From: Phorcus lineatus
Lineage: Eukaryota; Mollusca; Gastropoda; Trochida; Trochidae
Assembly: GCA_921293015.1 (NCBI GenBank)
Contig: OV121091.1
Location: 35,014,839 to 35,078,838 of the forward strand
DNA: 64,000 nucleotides
Direction of reading: 5' to 3'
The notes below the pieces were generated by a model that had not been told where the DNA came from, ran no database searches, and saw only the letters and a program-made list of their open reading frames with translations. A program made the position numbers and the translations under genes. Below are positions 46,745-58,199 of this stretch, one piece after another (position 1 is the stretch's first letter; each line of letters opens with the position of its first letter).

Positions 46745-48710
46745 GAAGAAAAAGAAGAAGAAGACGACGAAGAAATGTTTTTTTTGTGTGTCACGCAACA
46801 ATATTCCACAAGTAGATAATTCTATACAATCACGATGTGTTTAGAATTGTACGCCCAGTCGGTAAATGGCTAATGAGACACACATATACACATTTAAAGA
46901 ATTTACATAAAGATTAAAGAAATGCTTAAATAAAAACTTTGTGATAAAATGCACACACATTGTATATATAAAACTAAAAGTTAAGATTCTTAAAAATTCA
47001 CAAAATAAATAAACAGCAAAATCATGAACATAAAAGGATATTTTTCTGGTATACATTTGGTTAAAAGTTGAAGCTAAAAGAGGCTGTAGAGAGGCATGTT
47101 TAAGAATTGCAATAAATTTGCAAGAACTTTCCATATCATAGAAGTTACATATCCTTTTTCCAGCGAGGTTAAAACGTTTGACACGTAATTCTGAGTATAA
47201 GGGGCAGTCGATTTAAAAGTGCATTTCGTCTTCAAGGGTTAGTACGTTTCTCGTCCCACAGCAGACGTTGCATATTCTGTCATAATGGAGTGGGTGGCTT
47301 GGGATATCTGCCGGTTTCGATGGCAAAGGGGTTACTACACCTAAACTTCGACAGGATTAGGCGATGATCTCTTTATGTGACTGTCCGGACCTATTCACTC
47401 ACGCTTGGTTCCGACTTCGAATTCGAAGCTTGTTTCCATTAGGTTTATTGCGATCGTCCCATAATCTATTCATCCAGTCGGTATCGTCATAAAATGTAAA
47501 AATCTCCTGAAAGTGAAGAGTTAAGAAAGCCAAAATGCAGAATTGCCATAACGCAGAAACAATAAGTTCATTGACAGGCTTGTCACACCTTATGAAGTAA
47601 TGGACTAGTCCACTCACACAGCGAGTAGAGCGTCACAGTAATCCTCCCAGGTATATGTTTTTATATTGTGTAGTAAAACACTATGACAACATTTTTATCC
47701 CCAACTGAAATGAAGAATGTTAAGAGATAAGAGCGACGTCATCTGCGTACAGCAACAGCGAAAGCATCACATCATTGATTTCAGTCCCACAATCGAGCTG
47801 TTTTATGCCTTATGCCAAATCATTAATACAGAGAAAAGAGTAGAAGAAAATTTACATCCCTGTTTGACTTCATTTTCGACGTTGAATGTGTCCATAAGGT
47901 AATCGTTGAGACGGACTAAGCATACCAATCTTCATTAACTTTTACCACAAGCATGATCTGCCCACTGTGTCGAATGTTTTGCGGAAGTCCGAAAAACATA
48001 TGAAGGTTTACTTTATTTTCTGTTGTTAATCAAACTGTATAGTGAGAAGATGTGATCTACACAATTCCTCCTAGACCTAAACCCATTCTGTTCTTCAGTG
48101 AGTCAATTATTGTTTTCTAACCATGATTGTATCCGCACATTAAGAATATCTGCATATATATTGCACGGTATTGAAACGAGCTATATTCCCCTAATATGTC
48201 AGTGGGCCCCGGGAAAGGGGGGGGGGGGTCACTCTTAGGTTGATAGGAGCATTCAATGTTGAACAATGTAGCGAGTTGTGGCTGTCCGTGCTTTGTAAAT
48301 ACGTTAGGCTCTCATCACGAAAGGTTCTTTTGAAAATATATTTTCATAGGTAGTTTTCGAAGAATTTAACACCTCGTCTAAGTCGGACTCAGCATTTCCA
48401 TCTTCCGTAACCACTTCCATTGGAATAAAAAATTTCTATCGTTTGACATGCCAAGTTGGCCAATTTGTTGTAAAGATAACAATTCGGTTTTTTTAATAAT
48501 CTGGAACATCCTCATCTTTTTCCTTTTTTTCTTCTGTATAGCTATTCCCTACGTGCAGATGCTCGTGTATTTCTATCACCTTTCTTAGCCACATTCATTC
48601 TGTTAGAACCACTTCAGTCCACGAATGTTGTAGCTCATCTGTCCAATAAGGTTTATGTCGAAACTTTTTCTTATTTTGAGATTTGTGGGTTTATACAAAG
48701 TTATCCTTAC
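46745..48710 (-). mobile_element. LINE relic with reverse transcriptase, minus strand
   Basis: A minus-strand non-LTR retrotransposon of about 2 kb running from the endonuclease-RT linker to a 3' GAAGAA-type simple repeat at 46745-46778. It contains linker, RT and zinc-knuckle segments in order, all broken. Its 3' end abuts the right end of duplicated segment copy A. Its family differs from the 5640 and 38285 copies at the 3' end. Confidence 0.78.
46841..48680 (-). pseudogene. LINE ORF2 relic: linker, RT and zinc-knuckle
   Basis: Read on the minus strand: KFRHKPYWTDELQHSWTEVV (about 48665-48600), the linker after the endonuclease; then FIPMEVVTEDGNAESDLDEV (about 48440-48370). RT follows with LTEEQNGFRSRRNCVDHIFS (about 48105-48045), motif A CFSDFRKTFDTVGRSCLW (about 47995-47942) and the catalytic YADDVALI (47750-47727). 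After a poorly conserved section, RLILSKFRCSNPFAIETGRY (about 47365-47305) leads by frameshift into RICNVCCGTRNVLTLEDEMH and an in-frame stop, then DCPLY, which is the zinc-knuckle. The catalytic Asp pair is intact, but stops and frameshifts throughout exclude function. A lysine/aromatic tail runs to 46841. Confidence 0.9.
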
Positions 48711-49164
48711 ATGGCAATTAAGATCTCATTTTAACATGAAGGAGATTGTAAAATGAACGTAGGCATTATCCACGTCCCTTGCTTCATTTAATGAAAATTC
48801 TATCTTGTTTATGATGTCAGATATTTTTTATAATGCATATGTCCCCTTTTTGTCTTTACACTTTATATTTATTTCATTGGCTGGTTACTATATACCGATA
48901 TGAGGCATTTGGCATTCAAACGAGTATGAAATGTCGTGAAAGTACTGTCTTTCAATTGTCATTTTACAAGTGTGAAGAATATCTCATATCGTTTTATATT
49001 TCAAAGAAAAATTAATAGTTTTCTAATGTTTATGGCTAAATGTATTACAAAGTTGTCTATTCACTGATAATGACTAAACTTCAGTTTGCCTAATGCCAAA
49101 GGTGATAAGAATAAGAAGTGTTTGACGTAAAAGAAAAAGCATTTGATCAATATTAAAGATAAAT

Positions 49165-52100
49165 CAGGTTTTTAACATTGCTGTATTTGTTTGTCATTTT
49201 TGTTGCGAGGTTTGACTTGACACTTTTTTACATTCACTGTTCTATATCACCTTAAATCACGGAGTATACACACTAATTTATCAGTGCATTCAGACAATCG
49301 TAATAACCTTTCCGTAGTACACAATCTTAACTTCAGATTTGATTTGAATGATAGTTTCAAGTTTCTTCATTTTCGTAAAGGAAGTTTGTCGAAATCAATT
49401 GCAACCAAAAGGACATTCTTCGTCACCAAGAAATAATTGTTCCGACACTCTTCACATGCAATTTATATTGCCTCGTGGCGAAAAAATTATGCAGTGATCA
49501 TATGACAGTTGACAAAAAGGATTTAAAAACACCTGGCTAAGATTAGATTCAGCTGCACAATCTGGTTTGAGAATACATCCTTGAGAGAGTAGAAAATGTT
49601 CACTCAATGAATATACATTTTCTGACGTTAAATCTTCACCGCTTTAATTATTTTCATGATTCTCATCCATCTGACAGAAATTCGATTATTTTCTTTTAAT
49701 ATGAAGAAAGATATGTTGACACAATACATGATAAATCTATCCTTAACTATCAGAAGAATCCACATCTATGGTCATATGGTCAACTATATCATGAGATTCA
49801 TAAAAATAAAACTATTATAACATCAAAGATGCCATAAGTGAATATGTTAAAAATCGATGAAGTAAAAATTCGTATAAGAAAATACAACAAAGGTCATATT
49901 ATATTTATAATTGATAACATTATTTCATTTCACACTGCAGAGTTAAGAAGTCGATTACTATTTATTGGAACTTTTACAAATGATATATATCTTAGGTATG
50001 GAGAACATAATGAAAATGGCAAATGTTGGATTTTTTTTATAACTCATTAAAGTGCCTCAAATTTCACAACTACCCGTAAATATTTCATTTTCAATGATAT
50101 TCAATTCGACGCTTCATGATTTATATTTTCTATAATTTTTCCTAATTTAAAGCCCCTGCCTGATTTCTGAAAGAGTAACAATTTTGCTCTTACATCACAT
50201 TCACCGAAGTTGAATGGTGGACAAGAGTCTGTGCTCTTTGGTCTCTTATCATATATCTTATCAAAGTAACCGCAGCCCTGACTTATGTGAAATTGCATTG
50301 AAATGCTTAAAGATAAGAAAACAATTAAGTGTCTCAATCTGCATGATACGATGTAGTGTTGAGCGATGTATGTTTTTAAGAAAAGATATTGTGCACAGGA
50401 CTATATTTAGAGCAAAAATCTAATGACATTTCTTAGAACTACATAAAATTGTTTCATCTTCTAAGCATACATGTTTTAGAATTATGAAATATTAAAAACG
50501 TCATTTAAATGCTAATCGATCTAATGCTAATAAACTATTGATTTAACATGAAAAGATTCACCGTATGATCCTATGTCATTTGCAGAGTATAATGAGGTTT
50601 AGCATTTCCAATAAAATATCTCTGGCGAATAAAAATCCTTTTTAAATAATCATTAAATGAAATTTTGTCAGCAGACGTTAACGATAATTGATATAATATA
50701 AATGAATGCCTGATATTATCTTATTCCTCGATCATAAGGTATGGATCTGATGTTCCCTGACTGATAATTTGACATTGTGATGACAGTTCAGAAGACATGT
50801 TACAGAAAATACAATACAATGGTTAAGTTAATCGCATTAAAACATTCTTATAAATGTTAGAAAAATGAAATCGATATCTTGCATTAGACATTAAAATAGG
50901 TTGATATGATATAACATATAGTCAATAGTTATATCTACTCGACAAATAATGATTGTATATTCAATTCTGTAAGGAGGAAAATAATTATATAGCAAAAACA
51001 TCTCATAGATTTAATGGTTTGGAAGATAACACTGTACTGGAGTAAAGATAGTTAAGCGGGCGGATTAAATTGAAGGTTTTACAACATCGATGATAAAAAA
51101 TTTCATCAATCTTACCTTATTATTAAATATCACATGGACCAAATTATGTAAACGTTAGTTCTTAGATATTTTAACTGTAAGATTTCTTTTTGCAATAAAA
51201 CAGATTTTTGTAGTTTGAAAAACATAATACATGTGTAAACAGTATCATACTATGATGATTTTGTCAAATTTGCCGATTGGTATTGTTCATGACATTCCGT
51301 GCTGCCTGAAAAGCATCTAGAAGTTCCAATAAGTAAGTTTATCCTGTTTCAGACATTTTGGATTTGATAGTATAAGATGCTAGAATTGATCGATCCTGCT
51401 ACATCAGCGAATTTGTAATTACAAATCTGTGATAGATGACAGATGTTTGTAGGAGCTATGCGGATACAAATACGCTTTGAAAGCTGGATGAACTTGGTGT
51501 CATCATGGACACCACTGAAAGCCATTCACGAATTTGATTTTTACTAATATGCCTGAAAGTTGGTACAATGAAATTTTTATGGATCAAGTTTTGTACCATT
51601 TTGACATGTGAGATCGTTTGGCAAATTGTAGTAGTTTGTAAATGGATTTCAACATATTGAAATATTGTAACTCCGTCTTGATATCAGCTTCATATCAACC
51701 ATGCCTGGAATAATTGTAAAAAAAAATCCGGTTCAGTTTATATAAACTTTTACTTTTCCTCAGATCATTTGATGTGTTATTCATAACTTCTTCTTACACG
51801 TTCGACTCGTCAAGTCTAATAAACTCCGTCGAAGTGTAGATATTATTAATAAGGAAACATTGTAAAGGTTAACATGAACAAATAAATTGATGATTTTATC
51901 TGACGTACGAAACAGTTTATAGAAATCTCATAGCACATGAATAATTGAAAATCTATCAATCAAATTCGGCAAAATGAAAATTTTCTTTAAGCTTCAGACA
52001 AATTGTACTTCAATTTCATTTAAAAAGAATAGAATTTGATTCGAACAGTTTCTCTAACTTGAAAATGGCTCATATAGCAACATTTATATAATTCCATAAT

Positions 52101-53860
52101 CCCAATAGCAACTGTGCAACTGTCAATTGTTTGGCGTGAATGAATTCGCAAGGATAGTAATTCTTAACAAATAAAACAGACTGTAACAAAACGTAAATAT
52201 CGGAAATTTAGCAACGATAATCCCGTCAAAGACTACTTTCATTTCCCGATTTTGTGCACAGAGTATGTGGTTGTTGAACTTCATACATGGTGTTACATGT
52301 ATTCCATCTCTAAGTAGTTGATGTTTCCTGAAAATCAACATTTTATGCTTATCAGTTAGCATGGTTACAATACAAATGATAATTGCCTAGTTTAATGATC
52401 GAAAACCGGACAATGGCGCGCTTCAACGACTCATACGTTATTTCGGCAACATATTTATAGCAGGCACAATGGGAAATATAGGTTGATATTGATAAGTATG
52501 TCATTTAACTAATATACTTGTAAATAGAACGCAAGATTTCGACTACGTAACATTTAAATGGCCGTTTTTAATTCACAATCAAAAAGAAGAAAATGTCATA
52601 ATGTTGGCAATTCAGAGATAAATATGACGTTTTAGTTAAGCGATTTGAACTTATCTGAGGTCATATGAAATTTTGGCTCTATAGTTTGGGCATATTTAGA
52701 TATGAATAAGTGTAATAAAAATAATGAATAATCTAATCAATATCACATTTGTCTAGGTGATAGAGAAAGGCAGCCCGACCAATATTAAGAAAAATAGGTA
52801 AACTAACCAATGTCACAGACGTTAACGTTAGTAATTGTGAAGATCCGCATTCGCCTACATGTAGCTTAAGACAAACAGTCTAAAGCGCAATCAGTGCCAA
52901 GAATATGCATTGACGTAAATGACGTCGCCGTCAGTCTTTACAAGACTTCTCGCTCTTTTGTACTTTATTAAAGTCTTTTTTTTTGGTGTTCAGCTATTGT
53001 GCCTGTAAATGATCTCAATCCTGTTTGTTTCATTCGATGGTAACAATTGTTAATAACTCTTAATTAAAAATAATTTTGTTGACATTAAACATTTTTAATT
53101 GGTAAAGAGCAACCGACAGAGAGGTAAAATATTGACAAGAACATTTAAAAAAAATATTTCAACAACACAGTGTTCTGAGATGTGATTCGAAAGTCGTTAC
53201 AACCACCAGGCTTAAATACATGTAGTGGTTCGTATTTTTCAAACTTTTTTTAAAGTTCTGCATCCAATCAGTAAAATTGTTAGATTTGATGGTGATAGAT
53301 GTCAAAACAAAGGACAAGTAAAACCAAATGATAGTAATTAAATTACTTGTTGTTTATTTCGAAGAGTTCATAGGATTTTAAACATTCCAAAGATCCTAAG
53401 ATATCGCAACTACGGTTATAAACATGTCAAAATTTGTTCATAAACGATACAGAGCAAATAATGCAGCTTTTTGTTACTGTGAGTTCAATATCAAGATGAC
53501 AAATAATTCAGGGGTGGATACAGGATTTTCCTTTTGGCGGGGTGCGCCCTATAGGTGTCACAAGTACAACTAATGAAATGATTACTTTTCAAACAAAGAA
53601 AGTGTGTCCACAAGAAAGCTTATTTACGTTATTTAAGTTCCATGTATCTTCACATTTCTTGTATGATTTTATGATGTATGTGAATTACGACTCTCAACTC
53701 TCCGGGGCCGCGCATCCCAACTCAGGAACCGCTAATCTAGTTTGTTGCCTATGTATCAAACCGGGGAATTAAAATTTCAATAATTATTTTCCCAAGAGAA
53801 AGGCACATGCTTCGTTACAGTTGCAGATTAACTTCAGAGAATGATTTACTTTTAATCTTA
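49165..53860. repeat. Duplicated segment, copy B
   Basis: Partner of 41990-46720 in the same orientation. Similarity is perhaps 75-85% by eye in the matching blocks. Extra DNA is present near 49452-49735, and 52080-53240 has no counterpart in copy A, where the helicase-bearing element and unique sequence stand instead. All open frames shared with A are broken; the frame 50214-50423 (KQLSVSICMIRCSVERCMFL) has a weaker, interrupted counterpart in A near 42690-42770. This is an old local duplication, not a recent assembly artefact, because divergence is high. Confidence 0.78.
53511..53745. mobile_element. MITE-like insertion with CAGGGGTGGAT end
   Basis: It starts CAGGGGTGGATACAGGATTT and GGCGGGGTGCGC; the right end, read inward, has GGTTCCTGAGTTGGGATGCG. 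The GGGGTGCGC-type subterminal box is seen on both sides. A related sequence is at 46430-46610 in the matching place of copy A, so it predates the duplication. hAT-type non-autonomous element is the likely class. Confidence 0.45.
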
Positions 53861-53869
53861 AGAATCGTT

Positions 53870-56150
53870 CAATTGAAATGAGTTTGCCACGAAAATTAAA
53901 AGTAAAGTATTGGATGTCAATCTAATATTTCAGCCAATATCACCAATTAAGGAGCAGAAATATTAATAAATATGTTTACCTTAATCGATGACATTTGGAA
54001 CAAATTGATTCCAAATAATTAATTAAGCGACACCTGATACAATCTTTGATAACGTTCTATTCACTTAAATATTGTGATGTTTTAATTGTGTACACGTTGT
54101 GAATGTCTGTCCTGACGGAAATTAAGTCTATAGATTAAAGATTTTCAGTTTGAACAGGAAATGCATGAACTTCAAGACACCTACCTGCACATCGTAAAAC
54201 TCTCTAAAACGGCAAAATTGTAAAGAGTGAGAAAGAAAACCCAAATCGTTTTCAAAATATGGTCAGTATTGCACGATAGCCCTTACAAATTGCTGTTGGC
54301 CATACGTCAGTGAACTTCGAGTCATGGAGTGGGACGAGAGCTGATTATTTCAATATTACTGATGGCCGTTAGCTATGTGTAGGCGACCAATGCACTACGA
54401 ATGAGAAGAAATACCGAGGCCTTAGTTTAGTTTACTTTGGAGTCCCTCATGGTCTAAGAATGTCTTTGCCATGACTTTGAGCTAGGTAGTGTCATGCGAG
54501 GGAATTCATGATGGCTATTGCATCAACCGTGATCACGTCCTTGCATCTCCTTTTGACATTCATGCGTCATTCATGGAAATCAATTTCGATCTGACCTTCA
54601 CCTAAATCCCTTTGCTTGATTTGAGTCCATAAACCAGAACTAAGTCTATACAGTATTGCTTGTTTTAGGGTGATACTCATCGTAAGTAGCAAAAGCTGTC
54701 TTTGATACTCATTTGTAGACTCGACTATGGTCGACGCTGTCATCCGGGATCGTGGCGGGTACACTCGCTAAATTTGGTAAGAGAAAGGAACATATTTGGA
54801 TCTACGTTGATCTCTAGAACAGCTAAGTAATGTGTTGGTATAATTCTGATGAAATTTACAATTACGAATCGCATGCTTGAAACAGAATTTTAAAAAGTCT
54901 TCAACCACAACCATTGTGTGGTATACCTCACTTGACCGATAAGTGTCACTATTCTCATTCCTCGTCATTGCTTGATGAAAACTTGATGTGAAATCAAACT
55001 TATGAAAAGCTTACTATTTTGTATGCCGCTTGCTTAATTGCCATACGGATATTTATTTCCCTGCAAAGTCTGTCCGTCCGATATTCTTTCCGTCCCTCTC
55101 ATAATTCGGACCCTAGTTGTTGGAGTGTAACAAGACATGAAAACGTGTAATCATACTCTACACGCGTAGAGGTGCTTTGTTTTGCATGCTTGCATAATTT
55201 AGTTCATAACTCTAACAATGATTCAAAGAGTGTACAAAAACTTGAAACAGTTAATCACTATGGTGTGCAGATGTGCCTTTTTGCATGTGTCATTCCCTAA
55301 TTTGCATGACATAAGCAAATTGTATCCATTTTCCGTGAACGTTGTTTCTCTCATAATTCGGACATTAATAGGGGTGGTAAAGAAACTTTACACATTTCAT
55401 AGGTTAAGATTATCCGTTTTTCCCATAAGATTTTGTTCCTCTCTTAACTCAGATACCAATGGTTGGAATTTGAAGAAATTGGACCCTTTTATTCACTTTA
55501 ATCGGAAGATGTTTACTTTATTTGTTTCAGTTTCCAGCTGTCATAATCTATACTCATTTTCGAAATTCTTCCATCAAGTTAGATCTGGAATAAAGGAATT
55601 TTGACACAGTTAATCACTTTCACTACATATTCTATAAAAAAATATATCACCGAATTTCCACGCCAAATAATTAATGAATTTTCACTTGTTTATATCACAA
55701 TGGCTGTTTACTGAAAATATAAGGCACAATCTTCCTGCAAAATGTCTCTTGTTTCATTTAAGAAGGAACTTTAAATGTTGATAATGATGTTCATTTTAGT
55801 TCCTATTCAAATAAGTTAGAGAAAGTTCCGTGCAGCGAAGACGTGAGAGTTATAATCTATCGCAAAGTGAAACCTTAGAACTCACATTCGTCTCAAATTC
55901 TACAGTTTATATGATTTGATGCTCAATGGTTTAATAACGGCACAAGACGCTCTGAATATCAACATCTCTACTTACTAGATCATTGCTGTTTCAACGGAAC
56001 TTGAACCCTTGGATACAAAAATGTAACGTTACTTACTGTGCCCTTTGTCTTAAGTTTTATTATTGAAATGACATTTTTGTGTAATGAAATGTTACCTTGT
56101 GCAAAATAGTTTAATACTTATGTAAAGTAAAAAAAATATATATACAAAAA
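53870..56150. other. Stretch without recognised genes
   Basis: CTCTCATAATTCGGACCCTA (55097) recurs as CTCTCATAATTCGGACATTA (55350) and weakly as CTCTTAACTCAGATACCAAT (55440), suggesting a degenerate repeat. A 128-codon frame at 55218-55604 crosses two of these units and has no domain. Nothing else was seen. Confidence 0.45.
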
Positions 56151-56202
56151 GAAATTAATGATTTTGAAAGTTGATTTACATCTCTGAATTTTTTAATACT
56201 TA

Positions 56203-56221
56203 TATATATATATATATATAA
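56203..56221. repeat. (TA)n at the Penelope 3' end
   Basis: Short TA run between the 3' coding tail and the downstream end repeat. Similar runs flank the 5' end (58181-58200). Confidence 0.8.
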
Positions 56222-56235
56222 ATAAAATCATTACT

Positions 56236-56574
56236 TTATCTTTTTTCCATAGGTTCAAAAACCTTTATGTATTCCGAATTTTGAGAGTCAACAACTTGCT
56301 TAATGATTTCTGATTTGTGAATCTTTGGCAAGCCATAAAAGTTATTTGCCTTGAAATTAAAGTGAAGAATAAAATCAATTTCATCTTTTGCGAGATCAGA
56401 ACTGTATTCTTTTATAAGTTTCCCTAGATTTGTCATAATATTTCTGTCCATATCTAAAGTTTTGTCAGTAACTTCGTCATTTAACATTTCTAATATTTTT
56501 GATTCATAGAAAGTTCTCTTCATAATAACAACTGCTCCGTCTTTGTCTGCTTCTTTGATAATTAATATTGTCAT
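56236..56574 (-). pseudogene. Penelope RT N-terminal region, joined to 3' tail
   Basis: The ATG at 56574 gives MTILIIKEADKDGAVVIMKR, then FYESKILEMLNDE, DEIDFILHFNFK and NFYGLPKIHKSEII. These are the hallmark blocks preceding RT motif A in Penelope-like proteins (IKEADKGGAVVIM, and FYGLPKIHK). After SEYIKVFEPMEKR the frame stops, where RPI-type sequence and the RT core should follow. The EPMEKR part belongs to the 3' segment, so it marks the deletion join. The upstream frame (EELKNNDNI) differs by one frameshift. Confidence 0.9.
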
Positions 56575-56579
56575 TATTT

Positions 56580-56900
56580 TTTAGTTCTTCAATTGCTGAT
56601 AATTCCTGTCTACTTATGTTGTAGAGTTTTACTGTTTTCATATATTGGTTGGTTAGTTAAAATATCAAGAAATGTTTCCAAATGTTTGTTTGCATATTTG
56701 GAGGAATGTTCTTAGTTTTGTGACGAGCTAGAGATTCTTGTTTTTTAGTGTTTTCGTTTGTTTCATCATCACGAAAAAAATATTCTGTAAACCTTATTTT
56801 CTTACTAAATTCCTTAATGTCTGTTTCTAATTCATGAGGGTACGCTTTAGGGGTTGGGGTAAATTTGAGACCTAGTTTTTAAATTTAAATCTGACTCGGG
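56580..56900 (-). pseudogene. Penelope N-terminal linker region, frameshifted
   Basis: Minus-strand translation gives LGLKFTPTPKAYPHELETDI, then KEFSKKIRFTEYFF and ESLARHKTKN (about 56880-56700). After that come FLDILTNQPIYENSKT and LYNISRQELSAIEELKNND leading to the RT start. LGLKFxPTPK is a conserved Penelope-like segment. Frame changes separate the parts, so this is not functional. Confidence 0.85.
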
Positions 56901-57095
56901 GATAACTCTAATGACGAAAGATTGATTACTTGGGAGTTGTTTCTTGACAGTTTGTGATCTTGTCAATCATGGACTTGTCTCTAAAAACAGGTTTTCCTTT
57001 GTATGTTTTTCTGCCGGTATATGTTGTTTCAGAGTCATAATCAAGTCTCTGGCTGTTTAAATGATCTGGTCTTCTTCGTTCCTGTTGTGAATTCT

Positions 57096-57437
57096 TCACT
57101 TCTTGGAGATCCCTTGAATTGTTCCCGTTGATTGTTGATCGTAGTGATCTCCTCTTGTCCTCTTTCCTTTATGTTCTACCTGTGGTTCTTGATTTCGTTG
57201 TGGTATAGATTGTGGTCTTCTGAACCAATGTGGTCGATGTTGTTGCTGATATAGATGCTGATGCTGATGTTGATGTTGATGTTGTCGTTGCAGTTGATGT
57301 TGATATTGTTGAGGTATCTCTTCATATCGTTGATATTTTGGTTTTCTCTGTTGCCTAGTTAAGTGCTTTTTTGTTGTCTTGGCTTTCTGTAGGAATGATG
57401 TCTGCTCATTTTCCATCCTCTCCGGGAGGGTACCCAT
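57096..57437 (-). pseudogene. Penelope coding region, Gln/His-rich linker
   Basis: This open frame overlaps the 3' end of the next upstream frame in another phase, consistent with one original gene and a frameshift. It has a basic start and a repeat-coded QHQHQHQHQH-type tract from CAT/CAG codons (57230-57310), followed by a charged Gly/Arg/Gln-rich tail. The low-complexity section probably expanded by slippage. No fold can be assigned to it. Confidence 0.6.
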
Positions 57438-58081
57438 CCAGTTTTCTTTCTTCTGCCAAAGGATATGGATTTAGATTCCTCTCTGCTAATGTTCTTTGTC
57501 CATAGCTCCTGGAGTTTGACTTGTATTGTGTCTTTGGTTATGTCCTGTATTAAGTTTAACATCTGGTCATCAATTCTTGAGTATTCCTCCACGTATTTTG
57601 TATTTTGATGGAGCACATTGTCACACTCCTCAATCTGACGCACTGCACTATTCTTCATTTCCGCATTTGATATGTTGGAAGTGTCCTGCTGTACCATATA
57701 TTTTGGTGGAATAAATGGTTCCTCCCCGTTCATTTGATCTTGAAGGACATCTGCCGTACCTTTACAACGTATGGCGTTGTAGAACGCCTGTTTCCTGTCA
57801 TTTAGTCTTCTGAACCAAATTTTGGACGTCGATCTTCTTTTGCTGAAGGCTAGCTTCTCAACTTCTCTCTCTTCAATTTGCTTGAAGTATTTACCATATG
57901 TCTTTTCAACATATTCCTTCACTGTTTCTGATTGAGCAGATACTTCAAGATTGCCATCTGTGTCTTTATTTTCTTCGATGCCGATGTATTTTGTTATGTG
58001 TACCAGCTGTCCTTGAATCTTCTTGATTTCAAGTTTAAGATCTTGCAATGACTGCTGACATGCTTCTGCTTGTCTCAGAGT
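57359..58081 (-). pseudogene. Penelope-like N-terminal/ORF1-like protein, about 235 codons
   Basis: The frame opens after a stop near 58090 with NNTLRQAEACQQSLQDLKLE, without ATG, and contains EREVEKLAFSKRRSTSKIWF, RRLNDRKQAFYNAIRCKG and FIPPKY. A basic region followed by W(F)xRRxxxRxxAFxNxxR and FIPxK is typical for the N-terminal part of Penelope-like proteins in invertebrates. Heptad-like charged segments around DLKLEIKKIQGQLVHITKYI suggest a coiled coil at the start. The end frameshifts into the Gln/His-rich region. The lack of a Met start means the 5' end is damaged or lies in the end repeat. Confidence 0.75.
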
Positions 58082-58084
58082 GTT

Positions 58085-58190
58085 GTTGATTTACATGAAA
58101 GTTGATTTACATCTTCTCTGTATTTTTTAATACTTTCATATATGCTTGTCCACGATTGATACTTCTTACGTTTTCAATATATATAATATA
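58085..58190 (-). repeat. Penelope 5' end repeat (pseudo-LTR)
   Basis: On the minus strand it contains GTAAGAAGTATCAATCGTGG, CATATATGAAAGTATTAAAA and GATGTAAATCAACTTTCATG. The first two parts recur at 61066-61017 and the last in inverted orientation at 60905-60943, so this end sequence exists in at least three arrangements here. Confidence 0.75.
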
Positions 58191-58199
58191 TATATATAT

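Larger units (their letters stand above)
56155..58190 (-). mobile_element. Penelope-like element, internally deleted, with end repeats
   Basis: Both ends carry, in the same orientation, GTATTAAAAAATNCAGAG followed by ATGTAAATCAACTTTC (about 58137-58095 and 56200-56165, minus strand). These look like the pseudo-LTR direct repeats typical of Penelope-like elements. Between them lie N-terminal coding regions and the start of RT, then an abrupt join to a 3' segment (TATGGAAAAAAGATAAAGT, 56250-56232) that is also found in the relic at 60899-61066. The RT catalytic core, expected downstream, is absent. TA microsatellites flank both ends. The copy is about 2.0 kb against roughly 3-4 kb for complete elements. 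Confidence 0.78.

Noticed and set aside
46841..47134. Hydrophobic 97-codon frame as a membrane protein
   Set aside because: It is the frame-continued C-terminal tail and 3' region of the LINE ORF2 relic.
49838..50423. Small genes in duplicated segment B
   Set aside because: The frames are not kept in copy A and have no recognised domain.
57230..57310. Gln/His repeat as a functional polyQ/H protein domain
   Set aside because: It is coded by a simple CAT/CAG repeat within a frameshifted Penelope relic and is best explained by slippage.
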